Shown here: positions 49,051 to 60,700 of the stretch, one piece after another | How positions within the stretch are numbered: position 1 is the first letter of the stretch | Layout of the letters: every line of letters starts with the position of its first letter | Assembly: GCA_914767715.1 (NCBI GenBank) | Contig: OU612067.1 | Location: forward strand, 34,012,162-34,076,161 | DNA from: Membranipora membranacea | Taxonomy: Eukaryota; Bryozoa; Gymnolaemata; Cheilostomatida; Membraniporidae | Direction: 5' to 3' | Length of the DNA: 64,000 nt | Notes under the pieces: generated by a model | Databases searched by the model: none | The model's input: the letters and a program-made list of their open reading frames with translations, nothing else | What the model was told of the DNA's origin: nothing | Made by a program: the position numbers and the translations under genes

Positions 49051-50072
49051 TCACGGCCAATGGCTGATTAGTGTCTGTTTCAGTTTCTGGCAGCTTGCTG
49101 CACACTTACGATTAGGAAGTCCACCATGGCCTCACCGCTAGGATGCATTCTAGTTTACTAGGATGTATCACACTCTCAGTACGAGGACTCCGGGCAACTT
49201 GCGTCCCTCTTTAGGGGCAGCCCACCCTCTGTTTTGTCATAAACAGGGGGAGATTCCTTTGGTGATAAGGACCTTGGTCCTTGGTCCAAGACCTTGGTGA
49301 GGGCAATAAGCATTGATTGTGGACCAAATGAAACTTTTGTGTTTGATAAGGTCTATCTCTATATCTCTATACTGTAGTCTTGCAGAGGCAGGCTGTAATC
49401 TCGATATTCATTTTGTACAGTGATCATTGGCATTGTAATAACCTACCAACATATCAGTTTTGTGTATTCCCAAGTTTTGAATCAACATCTCTACTCGAAT
49501 CAAAATAAATGCCTCATCTCATGAATTCAGAGGAAAGTCAAACAATTCATGAATTTTTGCCTGCAATGTTGCTGCACTAGATTTGGTGTAGTAATATAAG
49601 TCTCTGAAATCCAGTCATTTTTAGTGTATTTATCAATTGTTCACAATCTGGCTTGGTAATTCCTGTCTGTTACTTTATGACTTTCCTCCTCTAGTACTTA
49701 AAATTTATGTTGATGATTGCTTCTACGTTTAATTGTCAGGACTACTTTGTTAGCCTGCCCAGGCTACTACTTTGTGCTCTCAACCCTGATTTGATACCAA
49801 TAATTGGTTGTGAGGTGTTGTCACATCTGTATCAGGGAGCAGACAACGAGTCAGGAGACTCGTCTAATAAAGGGGTGCATACGTCACATCTGTATCAGGG
49901 AGCAGACAACAAGTCAGGTGACTCATCTGATAAAGGGGGGTGAAGATGTCACATTTGTATCAGGGAGCAGAGAACGAGTCAGGAGACTCGTCTAATAAAG
50001 GGATGAAGATATCACATCTATATCAGTGAGCAGACAACGAGTCAGGAGACTCGTCTAATAAAGGGGTGCATA

Positions 50073-50429
50073 CCCTATAGGAGTTTAGTTTTCGCGGCAT
50101 TTAGGATTCGCTTTTCGCGTTTTTGAATAAGTAGCGAAATTTTATGATAGCGGAAATTACTTCCTCAGCAATAAACACCACTCAGTTTCATAAACAATGT
50201 ACAATTATACAGGAATACACCTTGCCTATACATGCAAGGCAGTGTGGTGTAGTGGTCTAAGTTTGCCTTGCAATCAGATGGATGGTTATGCCCTGGGTTC
50301 GAACCCCAGCTTAAACAATTGTTTTTAATTCTCGCTAGTAAGCTACTAGCGAAATTTAGTGTATCTTAAATTAAACTCACTCACCATAGTAGCGAAATTA
50401 AACTCTAGCTAAATTAAACTCCTATAGGG
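50073..50429. mobile_element. 357-bp MITE with TA duplication and internal tRNA-like module
   Basis: The ends are inverted copies of CCCTATAGGAGTTTA, flanked by TA at 50071-50072 and 50430-50431, as in Tc1/mariner-type elements. It interrupts a minisatellite array, which makes the borders unambiguous. Both flanks inside the ends contain TAGCGAAATTT-type motifs in opposite orientations. The middle holds a tRNA-like sequence. Confidence 0.88.
50238..50315 (+). repeat. tRNA-like module inside the TA-type MITE
   Basis: A-box-like GTGGTGTAGTGG, an anticodon-loop-like CTTGCAA (TGC, Ala-like) and a near-perfect B box GGTTCGAACCCC occur in tRNA order. The 3' side cannot pair with GGCAGTG, so no acceptor stem forms. 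It is tRNA-derived rather than a working tRNA. Confidence 0.75.
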
Positions 50430-50479
50430 TATGTCACATCTATATAAGAAAGCTGATACCTAGCCACAAGACTTGTCTA

Positions 50480-51765
50480 CCAAAAGGATACCAATGTCAG
50501 ACGTAAATTATTAATATTCAACAAGTATAGCAGTACTAGAACAAGTTTGTCCCCTCTGTGGTTGCGGAGGGATAGTGCAAATGTTTGGTATCGAGGCGCC
50601 GCGCCAGAGGGCTCTGGTTCAGTAGAAGACAACACTGGCACCACTAAATACGTATCAAGATGCAATTAACTTTCACCAGTAGGCATTATACTCTACAATA
50701 GAAATCCTAGTTATAAGCTTTCGATCAGCACCACAGGGCAGTCAGTAGCCTCTCCACCCCATGGCTGCAATAAACTGAATTAAGTTGAGAATCTATTATA
50801 ATCCCAAAGAAAATGCTTAATTGTGTTATTGAAAGAAATAATAATGTTTTTTTTGTAGATGATTTTGTAACTGAGATGACTGTTTATATATCTAGATTGG
50901 CACAACAAAAGACAACTGCTTCGATTCTAGAAAAAAACATTATTTCACACATCACTTTTTTCAATAATATATTTATTTGAAGAGTACGGGTATTGGTGTT
51001 ACTAAAACAAAATGGTTGGAAGAGAGTTTAATAATTAAAAATTTCAAATTTACTATTTATTTATAACATCCCAATTTAGAAGGACTACATCATTACGCAT
51101 CAAATACCAAAATATAATTTTTTTTATGGTTGTCTTTCACTTTGAGATATGGTTGGATTATTTGTATCAACGAGTGATTAAATTAAATGAAATCAAACTC
51201 ATCTATGAGGGCTAGGATAATTAAATTGAGATTGTTTGGAATCATTAAATAGAAAAAAAAACTTGTTAAAAGACATGCATTGTTAAGTTGAATTGCGTTT
51301 GAATTAGCTGACATCGGAAATTATGTGATAAGAATTAAAATGACATGCACTCTTGAGTTGAAGACGTGCCGGAATTAAATAAGATTGTGTCTAGATAATT
51401 GGAGAATAATGATGTCACCTAGTGAGAATCATCTACCCAAGCTTGTGAGCACATAACTCAGTAGTGGAGAGATAATGTGGTGATTCAGTATTCAGTAAAC
51501 CTGGGATCCCACAGTGCCTGAGCAAGATGCTCCCAGTTATTGGCAGCTCCTCTTCTTTTGCATGGGCACTAGTGGCTTAAGTTGTTCAAATTGCAATCAC
51601 AATCATAAGAAGTTGTATTAAAGAAAATTGAGGGTTTGAAATTTGCAAAACAGGAAATTGCTACAATTAGGATGTAACAGCGAGAAGATTGGACCAGTAT
51701 TTCTTAAATTAGTATCCTAGGCGAGGCATGACCTTAATCCACTGACCTAAGGTGGACTCAACTCC
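50480..51765. other. 3' flank of the sulfotransferase gene; no other gene
   Basis: AT-rich noncoding sequence downstream (minus strand) of the sulfotransferase stop. A complement of AATAAA near 51056-51062 could serve as its polyadenylation signal. No other gene is supported. Confidence 0.45.
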
Positions 51766-54700
51766 TCATGTTAACTGAAGGGTCTGGTTGTATTTACTCT
51801 CGTATAGTTTGTTCACATAAGTTATGCTCTCCTGTATCTTATTAGATAGTAGCGATCTGAGTGTATCTTTAGAATCGTCTAAGAAAGGTATATAAGGTCT
51901 TTTCTTCAGCCGAGTTTTCTCTAAATTCTTAAGGAAGCAGTGATATCTCTGAAGGCTGAAAACAGGGAAAAAGAAATGCTAAGTTCAAAAGACAAAACTT
52001 AACACGGGTTCAATATCTCACAATACTGGAAAAGATCATAGCGCCAATAAACAGCAGATTTAGAAGTTCTGCTCTCGTCATAAAAGGGCAGACAACTCTC
52101 AACGTTCATGTTCATGACAGCATGCAGCAGGTAGTCAAACTGCCTGATGAGAGTGATTGTCAACCACAATATGTCATTGTCTCACAATTAATATACTATC
52201 TGATAACAACGAATACCTTTGTTTATCTGAGCTGTAGTTGTAACCAAAGAAACTAGCCATAGGTAAGAAAAGATCTATATCCCTGACTAAATCTGTATAT
52301 AAAACTATCATAACTTCTCCCTCGTACTCAGACATCCAATACTCGTGGTGACGTTTCCAGTGAAACAGAAAACTGTTCAAGAAACTATCAAACTCTGAAA
52401 GTCAACAATAAATACAATTTACAAATTTAAATGTAATCAGCCTCATATGACATAATGTTTCATTTATACTGAGTATGACTAGGGAGTGTGATCGCAGTAC
52501 TGAGTATGACTAGGGAGTGTGATCGCAGTACTGAGTATGACTAGGGAGTGTACTGAGCATGACTAGGGAGTGTGATCGCAGTACTGAGTCTGACTAGGGA
52601 GTGTGATCGCAGTACTGAGTATGACTAGGGAATGTGATCGCAGTACTGAGTATGACCAGGGAGTGTACTGAGTATGACTAGGGAGTGTGATCGTCGTACT
52701 GAGTATGACTAGGGAGTGTACTGAGTATGACTAGCAGTGGCGTATATTAGCAATCACGGACCACGGATATCCGTGAATGAAATTCCTCACCTATAACTCG
52801 GTATTGACAGGCTGAATAGCTCAGTGTGTAGAGCGTCTGCCTGACAATCACTGTTAATTAGAATGTTGTGGGTTCGAATCCTAACATGCTCACATTTTTA
52901 TTTCAAATGGGTGCTTTATAACTGGAGCATTTTTACCGTAATCTTCTGCTATTGAGTTGTTTCCTGAAAGTACCCAACAGCTCAGTGAGCTATTGAAATA
53001 CCTCTCTGCTTGCACTATTTTGCTACCGATATGCAAAAATTTCCGTGGTGGGAGGCCGCTTAAGCACCCCTCCCACACCCTCCCTGCCACGCCTTCTGCG
53101 TGTGGATCGGGCTGCGCCCGATCCTTATGCTCATCTCTAAAAAGTCAGTGAGTGAAATTTTTTAGAATATACGCCCCTGATGACTAGGGAGTGCGATCGC
53201 AGCAAGAATGATTTTATATTTAACAGAATTTTTCATCACAACACTCATACCTACAAACCTAAATTTGAAACAATTTTAACGCACTGATATGAGAGTTACA
53301 CCTAACTAACTAAGCCTAGAATATTTCGTTGATGTTTATTAGCACAAATAAAATTTTGCAGTTATGCTAATCTATCTAATGAAAAGCATAATAAATCTGA
53401 GCTTAAACTACTGCTGCCACTCATGCAAATTTGTGCTCATTGAATTCTGCATAGCTCCAAGATAATTAATTGAGACTTAAATCTCATAATTGTCACCTAA
53501 TGGGCAAATAATTTGCACAAACTGATCTTCAAAATCAGGGCATGAAATCTACGCACCAGCTTATGACGTGTACTGAAAGTACTAGTAAGACAGTAACTAT
53601 GTCACCCGTGCCGGTAGATAATTAATGTCATACCCTAGTTTTGACGATCAGTTTGTGCAGATTATTTGCTCATTAGGTGACAATGCTGAGGTTGCAGCAT
53701 CAATTTATTAGTTTTGAGCTATACAGAATTCTATAAGCACACATTTGGCTCTGTGGCAGCAGTGGTTTAAAGCCTGTGATTTGAGACCCAAGGCCTTTTG
53801 AAGTATTATCGGATATTTTGATAATATTAAAACATACTGGATGCAGGTAACACTTTCCCATCTGAACTGTTTCTCAGAAAATCTGATTGCGTCATCAACT
53901 CTCTGATCTCACCATATTTGGATTTATCTCCCTCGTTATTTCGTCTCTTTGATATCAATTTCCTGCAATAATTACAAAGATTTACTTTTGTATATTCTGT
54001 AGTGTAAAAATACAAAAAGAGAAGGAAAGATAAATCCTATACAATATCAACATCCTTGCACCAGGGAGGGTTGGAGAGGCCCCCACCCTCCCTGCTTGCA
54101 CAATAGAGCTTAACTACTTAGACAAATATTACATATCTTAGACATCTCATGTAATATGTATTATCATATGATAAACATCTAATATTTTGTATAGTATTGT
54201 CAGTGGTGTTCCTCAGCGATAAATTTAGGGCCATTGCTTTTCAACATTTCTTTAAATGTCTATTGGATACATTTTCAAATTCATTTGCGTTTGCCGATGT
54301 TACTTTCATTTTTAAGATCCTCGAACTGACACAATGTCAAAATCAGAATCCCTTGTTATGAATGTAACATATTGGTATTCTACCAATAATTTTTATCTAA
54401 AACTTGACAAACACCATTTACTAATCTTATTATAAATAATAACCTGTAGACCTTCTGACCTGTAGACCTTCAGACCTGTAGACCTTCAGACCTGTAGACC
54501 TTCAGACCTGTAGACCTTCAGACCTGTAGACCTTCAGACCTGTAGACCTTTAGACCTTCAGACCTTTAGACCTTCAGACCTTTAGACCAGCAAATTCATT
54601 CTATTCAATCTCAACTGGCCGTGAAATATTGATCATTTCAACTCTGAGTGATAGGATATTACTTTACCGAGTGTATTATATTAAGTTTTTTGGATGATAT

Positions 54701-57700
54701 GTCAAAGCAGATCAATTAAGTTAAATGTGATTTTGCTAGAAGCATCAATCAATTTCTGATGGAGACTCAAAGTCAAAAGTGTTAAAAATTCTAACCCAGG
54801 TCGCTTCAAATGAGTTAACAATTGACAAGGTTGTTCCTATTTCACTGTCCCTCAAAAACTTATACAAAACATGTTTCATCCGCTAAGCAAATGCCCACCC
54901 ATATACGTCACCTTGAAATATTCAAAGCATTACTGAACTATATTGAAGTGTTTAAAAAAATAGTATATTTACAGTTAAACAACCATCAGAGAAAATTGCT
55001 TCACACCCATCCCCCATCCCCTGTACCCCATGTTATCAAAAATCATTGTCAGTAGCTGGAACTGAACAGATAAGATAAACCGACTGGGTGTGCAACATAT
55101 GACTTAGAGAGACAGAACACAGTTAAATGCCTGGCAAGAGGCAGAACCCAGCTAGCCTGTCATTGCGATTTAAGCTCATATCTCTTCGGTTGATATTTGA
55201 TATTGGGAAAATAGGAAAATTTTTATACTGACTGGAAGAGAAAATACCTGCAGGTGATGTAAATGTTGTTACATGTGGAATTCTCTGAGAAAAATGGCTA
55301 TAAACAAAATTTATATGTCCAATTTTAATATTTTTCACGCTAAAGTCAATGATTCATGCACTATCCATGCACAACCAGATGTCGTTGCGTCATGGAGTTG
55401 AAAGTGAAAATACGATTCTATATGAAAATGGCCAAGGAATGAAAATGGCCACAATTATAATGGCCAGGTAAGAAAATGGCCACCATAATGAATTGAGGCC
55501 TAAATCAGAGCTCAGAAAACCGTCTATTTGACAGTAAACAGAACTAAATAGGAATAACTGAGGTTTTGTTGTTGATTCTGCAGTCATTGTTAGCTAGTTA
55601 CTAACCTGATATATTCAGAGAAGGCAGCATCTAGTGGGTTTCTTATCACAACTATAACTTTCTGCGGGTGGGTGTTCAGGTACCCGTCAGCTTCTCCATA
55701 AATCCTCAGGAACGGATAGTGTGACTTATAATAAAGAGGTAACTCCCCTTTACTAAACATAATTTCTTGTATGTTCTTAGTGTGCATGTGACTGTATGCA
55801 GAGCCTACTCTGAGCCCTAAAACAACGGTGAGTAAATTAACATTACATGCTACACCATCAACTGAACTTCATTCAGACTTTAATAAAACGAGTCCTGTAA
55901 ATTCATACAAGCCATGTTGGTTACTTCAGATAAATCTCAATACATCACAAAACTTCAGTTTTGTGTTTATGATAAATGCATGGCAGGGCCGTAGTTTAGG
56001 TGTAAGTCCTTGAGGGGGTGAAGGAACACCAGTCTAGGTATTGTGAGCTCCTCCTGAGTCCCCAGTCCCCAGCATCAAAAGCATTTAAGTGATATAAATA
56101 GCAAATGGAAGCCCCAAATGAGCTGATTCTGACACGGAATTTTCAATTGTAGCACTTTTAGTCCACTCTATTCAGCATTCTAGGGGAGGGAGAAAGCCCC
56201 TGCCTCCCCTGGAGCTACGGCCTGCATGTGTATATTAACCCATATCCAGTGTCTCATAACACCTTTGAAATAAATTTTTTTTTAAATAGAGGAAATTGCT
56301 GGATAAAAGTCCTGTCTTCAAACACATAATATGTGTATTAAATCCGGTTGGGTGCGCTAATTATAATTTTACACTTCATTTTGTGGTGGATTTTCCACCA
56401 CAGCTGGACAGTCACAATTTAATTTTACTTAAATTAATGTTACATGTTAGTTGTCTTCCCATTAGTAGGACTCATCTTTTTAGTAACTTTTTTAATTTTA
56501 GCTTTACAAACCTACCCAGTACTTTTCAATAAGTATTGAAGTTTCCATAGTATCATCATATTATCATTATTTATCATAGTATTACATATGCCCCACATGC
56601 TTTTAATAACCTAACAAATTAGTTAGTATTTTGAATCTGCAGCAACCAAACCTTATATTTTAAACCAGTCAACAGTAACCAGTAAAGTGCCATACTGAAA
56701 TCAACCCATTGAAGCAAGTGTTCTTAAGTTCTGCCTGCTGGCAGACCTCCCTGCCTTGACATTATGTTGCCTTGTTGTACTCTGTTGTTGGACTGTAGCC
56801 TCCTGTGGGAAGTAGGTAGAGGCTGAGTGAAAACCCCCATTGCACTGATGTAACTGGAAATGATGTCTTTTGTTTTGATGTTATAGTTGCTCTAAGGATT
56901 TTAGCGTGTATCTGGATATCTGTGGGGTGTTATTATAGTGCCGAAGTGCTCTTCATGTATTGTATTGTATGTCAAGTTGTGTTTTTGATCTTATAGTTAG
57001 CGTGAAAGAGTGCTTGTGAGTTGGATCGTAAGATGGTGAGATTGAAATAAGGGAAAGAGCGAGCTGTTGTTAATGCTTCTATTCTTCTCTATTCCACGTT
57101 CACAACTGCCAGTTAAAATGATGTGGCAAAAATACATTTAACGATGAATCGTCTTTTAGTTAGAAATGCTAGGTGCCTGGTCTTTGACTGAAATGGAATG
57201 GTTACCATAGTAATATCTCATCACGACCAGTGTAATTAAAATGTCAACGTGGTTACATTTAGGAAACCACTAATGACACTTTACAGATATAACATAGTTA
57301 CATCTTTGTTTCTGATAATGTCCTGTATTTATGCTGTGTGTAATGATCCAGTGTTGTGTCTCAATGGTGAGTTATATTGGGAGAATTCTTATGAGTTGGA
57401 TAGTGTGAGATGTTAATAAGGAAAGAGTGAGCTGATAGAATTGCTACTTTTATTCTCGATCCCAATATCACAACTGACGATAGTTAGGGGAACATTACAT
57501 TATATATGATACTAATTAGAGATGCACAGCATTAAAAGGAAACATTATTAACATACCAGGGAAATTGATTGCTCATTATTTTTAATTGACACAATCTACT
57601 TATAAATCAATCATGAGGGTCCTGACATTCCTCTGGTAATGAAACCTTAATTAAAATGTCAATATCCAGATATAACAGCACCACTGCAACCAATGACCTG

Positions 57701-60700
57701 AATTCCTGTCATTATTAGGCCAGTCAAGTTATCCTCCCAGCTATCTTGCACAGGTAGTCAAAACCCAGAGCCATTCTCTCCCAGTTATCTTGCCAGATAA
57801 ATAAGGTTACTATGTTCTCCACATCCCCCCACATTTATCTTGCTAGATAAATAAGGTTAATAATTTGTCCATTTCCCCCCATTTATCTTGCCGGATAAAT
57901 CACGTTATTAGTTTGTCCATATCCCCCCTATTTATCTTGCCTGATAAATGAGGTTAATAGTTGTCCAAATTCCCCCATTCATCTAGCCTGATAAATTAGG
58001 TTATTAGTTTGTCAATATCCAGCCCCATTTATCTTGCCTGATAAATGAGGTTAATAGTTGTCCAAATTCCCCCATTCATCTAGCCTGATAAAATAGGTTA
58101 TTAGTTTGTCCATATCCCCCCTATTTATCTTGCCTGATAAATGAGGTTAATAGTTGTCCAAATTCCCCCATTCATCTAGCCTGATAAATTAGGTTATTAG
58201 TTTGTCAATATCCAGCCCCATTTATCTTGCCTGATGAATGAGGTTAATAGTTTGTCCAACTTCCCCCATTTATCTAGACTGATAAATTAGGTTATTAGTT
58301 TGTCCATATCCAGCCCCATTTATCTTGCCGGATACATTAGGTACTAGTTTGTCCATATCCCCCTCCTTTATCTAGCCTGGATAATTAAGCTATTAGTTTG
58401 CCATATCCACCCACATTTATCTTGCCTGATAAATTAGGTCATTAGTTTGTCCATATACACCCTATTTATCTTGACGGATAAATTAGGTTGTTACATTTGT
58501 CCGTATCTCCTTCCTCCCAAAGCCAGTCCCAGATTCAGGTCCATTAAATTACCAGACAAGATAGAGTCGGCGTACTCGTTACATTCCCACTAAGATAGAG
58601 TCGGCGTACTTGTTATAGAGAGTCGGCGTACTCAGTATAAATTGGCAATGTGCGTGGTTGCATAGGTGGGTATCGCAGCATTAGGGTAGCCCTGTTAAAA
58701 TCCTCTACAATTTGCCTGATATATGCCATGAATGCTTCATATCAAATGAGGATGAAATGAAATTGAGAAAATTGAGCAAAAACCAAGAGCTTTCTACACC
58801 CATCGATCTCCAATTTATTTGTGATTTTTTAATTTGGTGTACTCATGGTCATTAAAGTTGTCTACACAAAAAAAGACAGAAGATACACTGTTTTCAGGTA
58901 ACACAAAACAAGAACATCTGAATCTGAAGACATAATTTGCATTCCATAGGACTACTGCATTTCCTGACTTTTGGGTTGTGTGTCCAAAGTGAGGAAATGC
59001 AGTAGCTATAGCTTAGTCTATGTTACAGCAATGAACTTCGACTCAATGGCAAAATTATCACCTATTATATCTTCAGATCAGCAGGTTGAGCGCATCAACA
59101 TTATTTCACTGCTTGATTTCTGACTTACTTATTATCTCTAGTCTAACCAAGGATTAACCACTCCTGTTGTTAAACCACAGTGACAAAGGAGGAGTAAAAC
59201 AAAACATATTGGTTTGTTAGGGAAATAGGAGCAGATAAAGAAAGAGGGGTTGAGGTAGGAGGGTTTGTGGCCAAGGCCACTGTGACTTACAAGCCTGTCT
59301 TTTGACCACGTCCAATATCTTCAACCCAAAACCTATAGCCTACTGAGAAACCATCCAACCATCCATCTCACACAACTTGATCGCAAAGTAAACTATTCAA
59401 AAAGAGTGTGTTATCCATTCCCCAGTTTTGTGGTATTTATTCCTGTGGCATTTCTATTATTCTTATATACAAAGCCGACTGTACCATCGAGTGACCAGTA
59501 ATATGGTTTGTTTATATGAAATTTCTCTATCTATACTCTCCTTCTCAGAGTGCCTACTTCTAGCCTCAGACCTAAACTTCTAGCCTCAGAGCTTACCTTC
59601 AGCCATGGGCGTCAGAAAGGGTGCTCAGGGTGCTCAAGTGAGCACCCCTTGGGAGGTTTAAAATTTCTTTTTTCTTTTAATAATTGAAACTCAATGTTTT
59701 CTTTTATCGCTAGAACTTTCAATCCGCCCGGGCAAGAGGCTGTTGCTGTTAAATATCTCTTTTTGGGTCTCGAATTTCAATTTGTCGGCAGGAGGGCGCT
59801 TGGGCGCCCCTCCCGCACCCTCCCCACTTACACATGCCACTAACTACTCCACAGCTAAAAGGAGCACCCCTTGGTAAATCCTTCTGACGCCCATGCCTTC
59901 AGCCAATCATGTGGTTTAGTTATAAGAGACCTTCCTGCTCTAGCCTCAAATTTTACCTGTGATCAGCCTTAAGGCTGCCATACACCAGGCACTTCCAGAA
60001 CCAGGTGCTGCTGCTATCAGTTGTATTCGAAAGTCTTCCTTGGTAACATAGTGACTCGATAGCAAACTATTGCATAATATCGGGTCGGCGCTCTCCCCTG
60101 CCCACTTGATTTGTGGTACAGGAAGTAATCTGGCAACTGATGAAGGCTTCTGGGATATTTGTAGATAAACTTTCCTGTAATGATAAACATTGTTAGAGTC
60201 TGTTATGATATAATGTAATATAATTAACAACAAAATAAAGAGGTGCTATTGTTTATATATATTATCATGTGCCAGAACTTTGTTGACACGAAATGAAAAC
60301 CAAGAGAAAATTCACGACACAAATATATTTTTTGTTTTGTCCAAGCTCTATATAGTATATATCAACATTTATATGTGATGCCCTATACTATTTATTTGGT
60401 GAGGGGAGATGGCAAGATGGCGAGATGACGAGATGGCGAGATGGCAAGATGGCAAGATGGCGACATGGTGAGATGGCAAGATGGCTCAATTGGTTAACGC
60501 CCATGCTATTCACTGCCATGCGACTGGTGTTGTTGGCTCAAGTCTCACTGGGGAAGTTTACAAGGTTGGCTGTTTTTTTTATCAATCTGCTGAAGGGAAG
60601 GATACAAAAGAATGATTGTAATGGAAAGAAATAAAATATGTAGTGTAAAAAGCAAGGGAACAGCTAGATAGTGCAGGTACTAGAGTGACAGCTACTGTCC

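Larger units (their letters stand above)
49820..50480. repeat. 64-bp tandem repeat interrupted by a MITE
   Basis: Four units of 61-65 bp start at 49820, 49884, 49949 and 50012, each with TCACATCTGTATCAGGGAGC and ending near TAAAGGGGTG. A fifth, diverged unit resumes at 50434 after the TA-flanked insertion. Confidence 0.9.
52467..53203. repeat. 31-bp minisatellite, interrupted by a MITE
   Basis: About nine copies of ACTGAGTATGACTAGGGAGT, with or without TGTGATCGCAG, run to 52734. One further copy resumes after the inserted MITE at 53180. It lies in an intron of the sulfotransferase gene. Confidence 0.92.

Noticed and set aside
49017-49200. Functional U2 snRNA gene
   Set aside because: The branch-point recognition sequence, Sm site and 3' stem-loops are absent.
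50238-52891. Functional tRNA genes
   Set aside because: A and B boxes are present but the acceptor stems do not pair; they lie inside MITEs.
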